NCBI GenBank assembly: GCA_030693565.1
Contig: JAUYAJ010000588.1
Coordinates: 1 to 7,250 of the forward strand
Source: Rubrivivax sp.
GTDB lineage: Bacteria > Pseudomonadota > Gammaproteobacteria > Burkholderiales > Burkholderiaceae_C
Reading direction: 5' to 3'
DNA: 7,250 bases
Both the position numbers and the translations under genes were made by a program. Within the stretch, counting starts at the first letter, position 1, and every line of letters begins with the position of its first letter. The notes beneath the pieces are model-generated. The model was not told the origin of the DNA, did no database searches, and saw nothing but the letters and a program-made list of their open reading frames with translations. This document shows positions 1-6,738 of this stretch, one piece after another.

Positions 1-30
1 GGCCGCGGCCGCGGCCGCGGCCGCGGCCGC
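1..30. repeat. GGCCGC hexamer tandem repeat, 5 perfect copies
   Basis: Five exact, uninterrupted GGCCGC units start at the window edge, so the array may extend further left. In the minus-strand frame of the partial gene each unit reads GCG-GCC, giving Ala-Ala, so the repeat encodes a polyalanine run and length changes by whole units would keep frame. The flanking bases 31-40 are an imperfect GCCGGCC-type continuation. Confidence 0.9.
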
Positions 31-168
31 GCCGGCCGGCTGCGCAAAGGGCAAGGCGACAACGCCAATGCCCTGCACCTGCGCCGCCGTGATGCGGCGC
101 GCGAAGAAGGCGCGGTTGTGCCAGGCCACCACGCGGGCGACCAGGTCCAGGGTCGGGTTTGGATCCAT
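1..168 (-). CDS. hypothetical protein, N-terminal part (runs off left edge)
   Basis: Reading leftward from an ATG at 168-166, an open frame of 56 codons continues without a stop to the edge. The protein begins MDPNPTLDLVARVVAWHNR, continues with a basic stretch (FFARRITAAQ) and a hydrophobic GIGVVALPF segment, and then enters ten consecutive alanines (residues 47-56). The start of the reading (LDLVARVVAWHNR) has natural protein composition and looks like a conserved N-terminus, unlike the Arg/Ala-rich shadow frames on the other strand. There is no signal peptide and no obvious transmembrane helix in the visible part. It is divergent from amn across about 106 bp. No strong ribosome binding site precedes the ATG, but the frame upstream offers no nearby alternative start. 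I do not recognise a function. That it is a real gene is inferred from composition and layout. Confidence 0.6.
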   Translation of the reverse strand, partial: MDPNPTLDLVARVVAWHNRAFFARRITAAQVQGIGVVALPFAQPAGAAAAAAAAAA

Positions 169-274
169 CAGCGCGCCCGATTGTCCGCCTGGCCACCAGC
201 GCCGATGCGCCGAAAAGCGCCGCCAGTGGCGGCCAATCCGGTCGCCAACCCGGTTGCCAGCGCGACAATGGCCC

Positions 275-1753
275 ATGCTCAGCCCCGCCTACATCGCCCC
301 CGCCCGCTTCGACGACCCGGCCGCCGCGCTGGCGCAGGTGCGCCGCATCTACGACAGCGGCATCGCCCATCTGCGGGGCGCCATGCAGCGCTTCGTCGCC
401 GGCGAGGACCTGGCCGGCCCTGTGCGCGCCTGCTACCCGCTGCTGCGCCTGCAGACCAGCACGGTGGCGCGCGCCGACTCGCGGCTGAGCTACGGCTTCG
501 TCTCCGGCCCCGGCTGCCACGAGACCACGCTGACGCGGCCCGATCTGTTCGCCGACTACTACCTCGAGCAGTTCCGCCTGCTGATCAGCAGCCACGGGGT
601 GGCGCTCGAAGTCGGCACCAGCTCGCAGCCGATTCCGGTGCACTTCTCGTTCGCCGAGCACGACCACATCGAGGGCTCTATGAGCGCGGCGCGGCGGCTG
701 CTGATGCGCGACCTGTTCGACCTGCCCGACCTCAGCGCCATGGACGACGGCATCGCCAACGGCACCCACGAGCCAAAGCCTGGCGAGCCGCACCCGCTGG
801 CCTTGTTCACCGCGCCGCGGGTCGACTACTCACTCCAGCGGCTGCGCCACTACACCGGCACCGGGCCCGAGCATTTCCAGAACTTCGTGCTGTTCACGAA
901 CTACCAGTTCTACATCGACGAATTCGTCAAGCTTGGCCACGCCTTGATGGCCGACCCGGCGGGCGAGTACACCGCCTTCGTCGAGCCCGGCAACCTGATC
1001 ACGCGCCGCGCCGGGCTCGCCGCCGAAGCCCACGACGCGCTCGGCGCCGCACCGCCGCGCCTGCCGCAGATGCCGGCCTACCACCTGGCGCGGCCCGGCC
1101 ATGCCGGCATCACCATGGTCAACATCGGCGTCGGCCCGGCGAATGCCAAGACCATCACCGACCACATTGCCGTGCTGCGCCCGCATGCCTGGCTGATGCT
1201 CGGCCACTGCGCCGGCCTGCGCAACACCCAGCAGCTGGGCGACTACGTGCTCGCCCACGGTTATGTGCGCGAAGACCATGTGCTCGACGAAGACCTGCCG
1301 CTGTGGGTGCCGATCCCGGCGCTGGCCGAGGTCCAGGTCGCGCTCGAACAGGCGGTGGCCGACGTCACCCAGCTCAGCGGCTACGAGCTGAAGAAGATCA
1401 TGCGCACCGGCACCGTGGCCAGCACCGACAACCGCAACTGGGAACTGCTGCCCCAGCGCACGCCCGAGCGCCGCTTTTCGCAGTCGCGCGCGGTGGCGCT
1501 GGACATGGAAAGCGCCACCATCGCCGCCAACGGCTTTCGCTTCCGCGTGCCTTACGGCACCTTGCTGTGCGTCAGCGACAAGCCCATGCACGGCGAGATC
1601 AAGCTGCCCGGCATGGCCAACACCTTTTACCGCGAGCGTGTCGACCAGCACCTTCGCATCGGCATGCGCGCCATCGAGTTGCTGCGCCAAGAGCGGCCCG
1701 GGCGGCTGCACAGCCGCAAGCTGCGCAGCTTTGCCGAGGTCGCGTTCCAGTAG
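275..1753 (+). CDS. amn: AMP nucleosidase
   Basis: Amn hydrolyses AMP to adenine and ribose 5-phosphate, a cytoplasmic purine-salvage step that also lowers the AMP pool. From the ATG at 275 the protein is 492 aa, close to the 484 aa of E. coli Amn, which it matches along its whole length from memory. Visible landmarks: an N-terminal Amn-specific domain (about 1-190) with RVDYSLQRLRHYTGT (182-196) and FVLFTNY (204-210); then the nucleoside-phosphorylase-like catalytic domain with NIGVGPANAKT (283-293), GHCAGLR (310-316), RTGTVASTDNRNWE (377-390), LDMESATIAA (409-418, with the nucleoside-binding Glu) and VSDKP (433-437, with the catalytic Asp). The C-terminus RLHSRKLRSF also matches. An in-frame ATG at 68 would add 69 Arg-rich residues overlapping the divergent gene, so it was not used. 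No clear Shine-Dalgarno precedes 275. It appears to stand alone. Confidence 0.96.
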   Translation: MLSPAYIAPARFDDPAAALAQVRRIYDSGIAHLRGAMQRFVAGEDLAGPVRACYPLLRLQTSTVARADSRLSYGFVSGPGCHETTLTRPDLFADYYLEQFRLLISSHGVALEVGTSSQPIPVHFSFAEHDHIEGSMSAARRLLMRDLFDLPDLSAMDDGIANGTHEPKPGEPHPLALFTAPRVDYSLQRLRHYTGTGPEHFQNFVLFTNYQFYIDEFVKLGHALMADPAGEYTAFVEPGNLITRRAGLAAEAHDALGAAPPRLPQMPAYHLARPGHAGITMVNIGVGPANAKTITDHIAVLRPHAWLMLGHCAGLRNTQQLGDYVLAHGYVREDHVLDEDLPLWVPIPALAEVQVALEQAVADVTQLSGYELKKIMRTGTVASTDNRNWELLPQRTPERRFSQSRAVALDMESATIAANGFRFRVPYGTLLCVSDKPMHGEIKLPGMANTFYRERVDQHLRIGMRAIELLRQERPGRLHSRKLRSFAEVAFQ

Positions 1754-1766
1754 CGTTGTTGGCGGT

Positions 1767-2198
1767 TCAGCGGCGCGCCAGCGCGGCGCGCAAGGCGTCG
1801 ATGCGGGCCGTGTCGGCCACGGGGACGAAGCGCTGCGGGTGGTCGACCAGGAACTGGCCGGCCGCCCCGGGCCGTGCGCGCAGCAGCCACAAGCCGCGGT
1901 CGCCGCGGCGATAGATCAAGTCGCTGCTGGAGCGCGGCACGCCCGCCGCCGGTTGCAGCACCAGCGCGATGGCCAGCCCCGGGTCGCCCTTGATGACCTC
2001 ATTGACGCGGATCACCCCCAGCGTCAGCGCGCCCGTCGGTGGCGGCAATTCCAGCGTGGCCGCGCCCTGCCACTCGCCGATCACGACAAGGTCGGATCGG
2101 GCCAGCAGTTCAGCGTCAGTCAAACCCGCCCACATCGCGGTGGCTGGCAGCAGCGCCAAGCCCAGCAGCAGTCCGGTCCAGCCGCGGCGCCAGGTCAC
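1767..2198 (-). CDS. small secreted protein of unknown function, partner of the matrixin
   Basis: This 143-aa protein starts at GTG (2198-2196), four bases after the stop of the matrixin gene, so the two are almost certainly co-transcribed and probably translationally coupled. Residues 1-24 form a signal peptide: MTWRRGW basic start, LLLGLALLPATA hydrophobic core, cleavage likely after AMWA, predicting export to the periplasm or beyond. The mature part begins LTDAELLARSDLVVIGEW, continues with a likely beta-rich segment GVIRVNEVIKGD (61-72), then YRRGDRGLWLL (96-106) and FVPVADTARIDALRAAL. There are no cysteines and no catalytic motif. The pattern 'A..SDLVV.G....V..V.KGD.....Y..GD..LWLL' reminds me of exported beta-barrel-like domains found beside or within bacterial matrixin proteins, but I cannot name a family with certainty. 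Its 3' end faces amn with 13 bp between the two stops. Confidence 0.85.
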   Translation of the reverse strand: MTWRRGWTGLLLGLALLPATAMWAGLTDAELLARSDLVVIGEWQGAATLELPPPTGALTLGVIRVNEVIKGDPGLAIALVLQPAAGVPRSSSDLIYRRGDRGLWLLRARPGAAGQFLVDHPQRFVPVADTARIDALRAALARR

Positions 2199-2202
2199 CG
2201 GC

Positions 2203-2937
2203 TCAGCCAGCCTGGGCGCGCCGGCGCAGCACCAGTCCGGCCAGGCCGAGCGCCATCAGCAGCGCGCTGGTGGGCTCGGGAATGGCGATCGGCATGCCGT
2301 AGATGTGCTGGGCGCCGGCGATGTCGTCGGCCTGCGGGCCCAGGAACGCCAGCGTGTAGGTGGTGTTCATCAGCGAGTTGGGCACCAGCGTGTGGTCGAG
2401 CCCGATCGCATGGCCGATCTCGTGGGCCATGACCTGGAAGATGCTGAAACCCGGGCCGGCAACACCGACCTTCCAGGTATCGCCAACGTCGAAATGGATG
2501 TCGCCGGCCGCGGTGGTGCCATTCAGCGGCGGGTAGTAGCCATGGGCGAGCACGCCGCCCGCGCCGTCGAAAACATGGCCACCGAGCCGGATGTTGCCGC
2601 TGGTCGCCAGCGGATGATCGAAGGCGCGGCCGCTATCGACAACCTGGGTGAAGGTGATATTGGCCACCGCCGACCATGCACTGAACGCAGCCTGGATCTC
2701 GGTCAGGTAGCCGGTCGGCATGAAACTGGCCAGCGCTGTGGTCGTGCAGCCTGGACTCTCAGTCGGCGAGGCGCAACTGATGCCGCTGGCCATCAGGCTC
2801 CAGGTCACGGTGGCGCCGGTGCCCATCACCGGGCTGCCCCATTTTCCGGGCGTCGTGCCACCCAGCACGAAAGCCGAGGCCAGGGTTGGCGCGGCCAGCA
2901 CGGCGGCAACGAGCAAGCGGGGCGATAGTTTCATCAC
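2203..2937 (-). CDS. matrixin-type zinc metalloprotease with PEP-CTERM sorting signal
   Basis: This is a predicted secreted peptidase of the matrixin (M10-like metzincin) group. Residues 1-22 are a signal peptide ending ASA. The catalytic domain shows GGVLAHGYYPP (127-137) and GDIHFD (145-150), the segment that in matrixins carries structural metal sites. It then shows the zinc motif HEIGHAIGLDH (172-182: three His ligands and Glu173 as general base) and the Met-turn SLM (Met190). Cys55 and Cys64 could form a disulfide. The C-terminus is a textbook PEP-CTERM signal: PEP at 220-222, a hydrophobic helix to about 237, then RRR (238-240). This predicts processing by an exosortase and surface or extracellular-matrix delivery; no exosortase gene lies in the window. 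The frame opens GTG-ATG. A strong AAGGAG is 8 nt before the GTG and 11 nt before the ATG at 2934, so the GTG is slightly favoured. At about 244 aa it is essentially a bare catalytic domain without an evident propeptide cysteine switch. The substrate is unknown. Confidence 0.93.
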   Translation of the reverse strand: MMKLSPRLLVAAVLAAPTLASAFVLGGTTPGKWGSPVMGTGATVTWSLMASGISCASPTESPGCTTTALASFMPTGYLTEIQAAFSAWSAVANITFTQVVDSGRAFDHPLATSGNIRLGGHVFDGAGGVLAHGYYPPLNGTTAAGDIHFDVGDTWKVGVAGPGFSIFQVMAHEIGHAIGLDHTLVPNSLMNTTYTLAFLGPQADDIAGAQHIYGMPIAIPEPTSALLMALGLAGLVLRRRAQAG

Positions 2938-2943
2938 GGGCGG

Positions 2944-2951
2944 ATCTCCTT
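2944..2951 (-). promoter_or_regulatory. strong Shine-Dalgarno of the matrixin gene
   Basis: Read on the minus strand the bases are AAGGAGAT, an excellent anti-16S match. AAGGAG ends 8 nt before the GTG at 2937 and 11 nt before the ATG at 2934, which favours the GTG start. It is the best ribosome binding site in the window, suggesting high translation of the protease. Confidence 0.8.
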
Positions 2952-3033
2952 GCAGCGGACCTCGCAGGATCGGCAGGGGGCAGCGCTCAACATGAACGGG
3001 GCCGCGCCAGCCGAGGCTTGGGCGTGCCCGGCG

Positions 3034-3062
3034 AGTCTATGTCCATGTTCTGGTGAGGTCGA
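3034..3062 (-). promoter_or_regulatory. candidate sigma-70 promoter for the matrixin operon
   Basis: On the minus strand a TCGACC (-35-like, 3062-3057, 4 of 6 matches to TTGACA) and a TAGACT (-10-like, 3039-3034, 4 of 6 to TATAAT) are separated by exactly 17 bp. This would give a leader of roughly 90 nt before the protease start. It lies in the 176-bp gap after the MFS gene, in a locally less GC-rich patch. It is a consensus match only; no experimental support can be seen. Confidence 0.3.
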
Positions 3063-3098
3063 GGGTTTTGGCCCGCCGCGCCGGCCGGCCCCCCTCAC
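3053..3098. other. GC-rich inverted repeat after the MFS gene
   Basis: GTGAGG at 3053-3058 is the reverse complement of CCTCAC at 3093-3098. The intervening sequence is rich in GGCC/CCGG (an 8-bp GGCCGGCC-type palindrome lies inside), so a structured RNA is likely. It begins 15 bp after the stop of the leftward-reading MFS gene and may act as a transcription terminator or RNA stabiliser. There is no U-run, so intrinsic termination is not well supported. It overlaps the candidate -35 of the matrixin promoter. Confidence 0.3.
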
Positions 3099-3113
3099 TC
3101 AGGTGCCCCGCGC

Positions 3114-4307
3114 TCAAGGTCGGCGCCACAGCGGCCGCAGCGCCCACAGGCCGAGCAGCGGGCCGAGTCCGAGCCAGGGCAGCAGGTTGCCCAGCGCCAC
3201 GCTGGCGGACAAGGCGACGAAGAGCTGGATGCTGACGATGGAGATCGCAAAGCCGATGCTGTTGCTCAGCGTCAGCACGCTGCCCACCAAGGCCGGCGGG
3301 GCGTTGCTGGCGGTCAGCGCCGAGAACTGCGGCGAGTCACCGGCGACGGTGACGCCCCAGACCAGCAGCCAGGCTGCAAACAGCGGCAGTGGCGCGTCGA
3401 GCAGCCAGGGCGCTGCGGCGCAGCACAGCCCGCTCAGGCCCAACTGCATTGCAGCGACACGGGCGCTGCCCCAGTGACGCGCCAGCCAACCGCCGCCGGC
3501 GCAGCCGATGGCGCCAGCGCCGATGACGGCGAACGCCGCCCACGACTCTGCGGGCCCCGCCGCCAGCCGGGTGGCCAGGATCACCGGCACCAGCACCCAC
3601 AGCGTGTACAGCTCCCACATGTGGCCGAAGTAGCCCAGCACCGAGGCACGCACGCGCGGTTCGGCGCCGGCGGCCCACAAGGCGCGCAGTTGAAGACCGA
3701 CGACGCGGCCGGGCGGGTGCGGCGGCTCGGGCACGGCGACGAACACCGCCAGCCCAGCGGCGGCCGAGGCCAGCGCGACGCCATGAAAAACCGTGACCCA
3801 GTGCCAGTCCGCCGCCAGCGCGCGCAGCGCGTGCGGGCTGGCGCTGCCCAGCACCAGTGCGGCGATCAACAAGCCGAGCGCGGCGCCCAGGCCTTGCGGA
3901 AACCACTGGGCGGCGAGCTTCATCCCCACCGGGTAGATGCCGGCCAGAAAAAAGCCGGTCAGCAACCGCCACCACAGCATGGCGGTGAACGAGCCCGCCG
4001 ACAGCGCGGCGCCCAGCGTGCACAGCGCGCCCAGCAGCGCGCAGAGCAGGAAGACGCGGCGCGCCGGAAAGCGGTCGGCCACCGCCAGCAGCGCGAACAC
4101 CAGTGCGCCAACGATGAAGCCCAGCTGCACCGCCGAGGTCAGGGTGCCGACGTCGGCCACCGGCCAGCCGAACTGGCTTTGCAGGTCGGGCATCACGGCG
4201 TTGACGGCAAACCACGACGAGGTGCCGGCCAGCTGCGCCAGCACGATGACCGGCAGCACGCGGCGCGGTGCGGCAAGGCGGGGCGGGAGCGGCGGCGGCA
4301 CGGGCAT
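3114..4307 (-). CDS. MFS transporter, substrate unknown
   Basis: This 397-aa inner-membrane protein has about twelve hydrophobic helices (approximately 17-38, 53-76, 84-104, 107-127, 138-157, 171-192, 224-245, 257-274, 283-301, 306-324, 340-364, 368-390). The longer hydrophilic link between helices 6 and 7 (about 193-222) is typical of the major facilitator superfamily. The loop after helix 2 reads ADRFPARRVF (78-87 region), a degenerate form of MFS motif A. The N-terminal signature LAQLAGTSSWFAVNAVMPDLQ (24-44) and the GDSPQFSAL segment in the second half belong to a group of uncharacterised bacterial MFS proteins; I cannot assign substrate or direction. The ATG at 4307 was chosen because the frame upstream (to 4448) adds 47 basic, Cys-containing residues unlike a membrane-protein start and would overlap the divergent GTPase gene. 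No good Shine-Dalgarno is present. It could be an exporter of the drug or amino-acid type, but that is only a guess. Confidence 0.9.
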   Translation of the reverse strand: MPVPPPLPPRLAAPRRVLPVIVLAQLAGTSSWFAVNAVMPDLQSQFGWPVADVGTLTSAVQLGFIVGALVFALLAVADRFPARRVFLLCALLGALCTLGAALSAGSFTAMLWWRLLTGFFLAGIYPVGMKLAAQWFPQGLGAALGLLIAALVLGSASPHALRALAADWHWVTVFHGVALASAAAGLAVFVAVPEPPHPPGRVVGLQLRALWAAGAEPRVRASVLGYFGHMWELYTLWVLVPVILATRLAAGPAESWAAFAVIGAGAIGCAGGGWLARHWGSARVAAMQLGLSGLCCAAAPWLLDAPLPLFAAWLLVWGVTVAGDSPQFSALTASNAPPALVGSVLTLSNSIGFAISIVSIQLFVALSASVALGNLLPWLGLGPLLGLWALRPLWRRP

Positions 4308-4355
4308 GGTGGGGGCCGGGCCGACGGTAGCAGAGCCAGCCCGGGGCCTGTGCTC

Positions 4356-4384
4356 TTGTGCCGGCGCCTGCGATCCCTTACAAC
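4356..4384 (+). promoter_or_regulatory. candidate sigma-70 promoter for the EF-G-like gene
   Basis: TTGTGC (4356-4361) and TACAAC (4379-4384) are separated by 17 bp, in the 128-bp gap between the divergent MFS and EF-G-like genes. The -10 matches TATAAT at 4 of 6 positions and the -35 matches TTG only. Transcription would start near 4391, leaving a leader of about 45 nt that includes the ribosome binding site at 4422-4430. Consensus match only. Confidence 0.35.
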
Positions 4385-4435
4385 GGCTGCACAGCCAGCG
4401 CCGGCCTCGGCGCATCACGACAAGGGGGAACGTCC

Positions 4436-6508
4436 ATGTCAAGCCCATCGAACGGCGGCGCCAGCAACGGCGCCGAAGAGGTCGCGGCCATCCGCACCCT
4501 GGCCCTGGTCGGCGCCTCGGCGTCGGGCAAGACGCTGCTGGCCGAAGCGCTGCTGCTGCAGTCGGGCGCGGTCAACAGCGCCGGCACGCTGGAGCGCGGC
4601 AGCACCGTCAGCGACCACGACCCGCTGGAGCGGCGCATGCTGCATTCGCTGAACACCTCGGTGATGCACTTCAACCATGGCGGCGCCCGCATCCACTTGC
4701 TCGACACCCCCGGCGGCCTCGACTTCCTCGGCCAGAGCCTGCCAGCGCTGGAGGCGGTGGAAACCGTGGCGGTGGTGATCAACGCCGCCAGCGGCATTGA
4801 GCCGATGGCGGTGCGGATGATGGAGCACGCCGCTGCGCGCCACCTCGACCGCCTGATCATCGTCAACAAGATCGACGCCCCGGGCGTCGACCTGCCCGCC
4901 GTGCTGGCGCAGATCCAGGCCACCTTCGGTCGCGAGTGCCTGCCAGTGAACCTGCCCGATGGCGGCGCCACCTCCGTCGTCGACTGCTTCTACAACCGCG
5001 ACGGTCACAGCGACTTCGGCGCCGTCGACGCGGCCCACCTGGCGCTGGTCGAGCAAGTGGTCGAGGTCGACGCCGACTTCGTCGAGCGCTATCTCAACGA
5101 CGGCGACATCGACGCCGCCGAGCTGCACGCGCCGCTGGAGCAGGCGCTGCGTGAAGGCCATCTGATCCCGGTCTGCTTCGTCTCCGGCCGCAGTGGCGCC
5201 GGCGTGCCGCAACTGCTCGACATCATCGTCAAGCTGCTGCCGAACCCGAGTGAAGCCAACCCACCCGACTTCCTGCGCGGTGAGGGCGCCGAGGCCAAGC
5301 CGATGCACGCCGTGCCCGACCCGGCGCTGCATGTGCTGGCGCATGTCTTCAAGATCAGCGTCGACCCCTATGTCGGCAAGATGGGCATCTTCCGCGTCCA
5401 CCAAGGCACGGTCACCAAGGACAGCCAGCTCTACATCGGCGACGGCCGCAAGCCCTTCAAGGTTGGCCATCTGTTCATGCTGCAAGGCAAGCAGACCGTC
5501 GAAGTGACGCAGGCGCTGCCGGGCGACATCGTCGCCGTCGCCAAGGTCGACGACTTGCACTTCGACGCCGTGCTGCACGATGCCGCCGAGGACGACCACA
5601 TCCGTCTGCAGCCGCTGGACTTCCCGCTGCCGGTGCATGGGCTGGCGATCGAGCCCAAGCGCCATGGCGACGAACAGCGCATGTGGGAGATCCTGGGCAA
5701 GCTGGTCGACGAAGACCCTTGCCTGAAGGTCGAGCATGTGGCGGTCACCAACGAGACCATCGTCTACGGCCTGGGCGAGCTGCACCTGCGGGTGTTGCTC
5801 GAGCGGCTGCGTGAGGTGCACCGCTTCGAGGTCTTGACGCGGCCGCCGCGCATCGCCTACCGCGAGACCATCAGCGCCGCCGCCGAAGGCCACCACCGGC
5901 ACAAGAAACAGACCGGCGGCGCCGGCCAGTTCGGCGAAGTCTTTCTGCGCGTCGAGCCGCTGGCGCGCGGCGCCGGCTTCGAGTTCGTCGACCAGGTCAA
6001 GGGCGGCACCATCCCCGGCCAGTACATTCCGGCGGTCGAGAAAGGCGTGCGCGAGGTGCTGGCCCAGGGCGCTATCGCCGGCTGCCCGGTGGTTGACGTG
6101 CGCGTCATCGTCCACGACGGCAAGCACCACAGCGTCGACAGCAAGGAAATTGCTTTCGTCACCGCCGGCCGCAAAGCCTTCATGGCGGCGATCCGCGAGG
6201 CGCGGCCGATCGTGCTGGAGCCGATCGTCGACATCGAGATCACCACTCCGGATGTCTCGATGGGCGACATCACCGGTGATCTGGCGGCCAAGCGCGGCCT
6301 GGTCACCGGCACCGCCAATGGTGCGGCCGGCTCGATGGTGGTGCGCGGCCGGGTGCCGATGTCCGAGCTGTCGGGCTACCAGTCGCGGCTCAACGCGATG
6401 ACCAGTGGCCAGGGCCGCTACACGATCGAGCACTCCCACTACGAAGCCGTGCCGCCCAGCATGCAGCAGCAACTCATGAGCGAATACCAGGTTCACGACG
6501 AAGACTGA
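4436..6508 (+). CDS. fusA2: elongation factor G-like GTPase (EF-G2/FusA2 type)
   Basis: This 690-aa translational GTPase has the full five-domain EF-G architecture but diverges from the housekeeping EF-G. G domain (about 20-290): P-loop GASASGKT (26-33), DTPG (90-93), NKID (144-147), and VSGRSG (249-254) at the G5 position. Domain II begins near 298 with FKISVDPYVGKMGIFR. Domain III carries GLGELHLRVLLERL (445-458). Domain IV begins PRIAYRETI (471-479) with HKKQTGGAGQFGEV (489-502). Domain V contains PIVLEPIVDIEITTPDVSMGD (591-611). Two G-domain features differ: the catalytic His after DTPG is Gly94, and switch I reads ERRMLHSLNTSV (65-76) instead of ERGITIT. These are traits of the EF-G paralogue group that includes mycobacterial FusA2; its role in the cell is poorly known. 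AAGGGGGA lies 6 nt before the ATG at 4436, supporting this start over the in-frame ATG at 4358. It is not in a str ribosomal-protein operon, so the primary fusA should be elsewhere. The symbol is an informal paralogue label. Confidence 0.93.
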   Translation: MSSPSNGGASNGAEEVAAIRTLALVGASASGKTLLAEALLLQSGAVNSAGTLERGSTVSDHDPLERRMLHSLNTSVMHFNHGGARIHLLDTPGGLDFLGQSLPALEAVETVAVVINAASGIEPMAVRMMEHAAARHLDRLIIVNKIDAPGVDLPAVLAQIQATFGRECLPVNLPDGGATSVVDCFYNRDGHSDFGAVDAAHLALVEQVVEVDADFVERYLNDGDIDAAELHAPLEQALREGHLIPVCFVSGRSGAGVPQLLDIIVKLLPNPSEANPPDFLRGEGAEAKPMHAVPDPALHVLAHVFKISVDPYVGKMGIFRVHQGTVTKDSQLYIGDGRKPFKVGHLFMLQGKQTVEVTQALPGDIVAVAKVDDLHFDAVLHDAAEDDHIRLQPLDFPLPVHGLAIEPKRHGDEQRMWEILGKLVDEDPCLKVEHVAVTNETIVYGLGELHLRVLLERLREVHRFEVLTRPPRIAYRETISAAAEGHHRHKKQTGGAGQFGEVFLRVEPLARGAGFEFVDQVKGGTIPGQYIPAVEKGVREVLAQGAIAGCPVVDVRVIVHDGKHHSVDSKEIAFVTAGRKAFMAAIREARPIVLEPIVDIEITTPDVSMGDITGDLAAKRGLVTGTANGAAGSMVVRGRVPMSELSGYQSRLNAMTSGQGRYTIEHSHYEAVPPSMQQQLMSEYQVHDED

Positions 6509-6583
6509 ACGACGGTGACGCCATGAGTCACGCCTGCGCCAGGCCGGCCAAGGGCAATGAGCAAGGCTGAGCGCGGACACCTG

Positions 6584-6598
6584 CAGCCCTGAGGGCTG
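6584..6598 (+). terminator. small hairpin downstream of the EF-G-like gene
   Basis: CAGCCC (6584-6589) and GGGCTG (6593-6598) form a perfect 6-bp stem with a TGA loop, followed by only two T residues. Outer CCTG and CAGG (to about 6610) could extend it with an asymmetric gap. It lies 75 nt after the stop codon, so it is a plausible but weak terminator or 3'-end structure. Confidence 0.35.
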
Positions 6599-6692
6599 TT
6601 CCTGGCAGGCGAAAGCCATGGCCGCCAGGCCGTGGCGCGGCCCTGCCCGCACTGTCCGTGCCGGCAAGTCGGGCCGCTTCACTCAGGCCCAG

Positions 6693-6710
6693 GGCCGTGC
6701 CCACACGGCC
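6693..6710 (+). terminator. 7-bp GC hairpin upstream of the tonB promoter
   Basis: GGCCGTG (6693-6699) and CACGGCC (6704-6710) form a perfect 7-bp stem with a CCCA loop. It sits between the EF-G-like gene and the tonB promoter and is not followed by a T-run. It may help insulate tonB from read-through, or be incidental in GC-rich DNA. The rest of 6509-6734 holds no gene that I can support. Confidence 0.3.
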
Positions 6711-6738
6711 TCGATTGAGCACTGTCACAACAACTTCG

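Noticed and set aside
68..274. N-terminal extension of AMP nucleosidase from an ATG at 68
   Set aside because: The added 69 residues are Arg/Cys-rich and unlike Amn, they overlap the divergent gene, and the family length fits the start at 275.
830..1711. 293-codon frame antisense to amn
   Set aside because: The composition (HA, GDG, VGQ repeats) is that of an antisense shadow; amn is conserved across the whole span.
118..1914. 598-codon frame overlapping amn in another phase
   Set aside because: The translation is almost all Arg/Ala/Pro/His, with no conserved segments. It is a high-GC shadow of amn.
1969..2928. 319-codon plus-strand frame opposite the matrixin and small secreted gene
   Set aside because: The minus strand carries recognisable signal peptides, a zinc motif and a PEP-CTERM tail; the plus frame is compositionally a shadow.
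2990..3046. 19-codon minus-strand ORF in the leader of the matrixin gene
   Set aside because: It has no ribosome binding site, no regulatory-peptide pattern and no associated attenuator structure.
2938..3113. Sigma-54 promoter for the PEP-CTERM gene
   Set aside because: PEP-CTERM genes can be under PrsK/PrsR and sigma-54 control, but I found no GG-N10-GC element resembling TGGCAC-N5-TTGC in this gap.
3474..4652. 392-codon frame antisense to the MFS gene
   Set aside because: It is Gln/Arg/Gly/His-rich with no domains, and the opposite strand encodes a coherent 12-helix transporter.
4439..6682. 747-codon open frame antisense to the EF-G-like gene
   Set aside because: Its protein is rich in Asp/Val/His/Gln/Arg/Ala without domains, and it mirrors codon positions of a clearly conserved gene. 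Long antisense frames are expected at this GC content.
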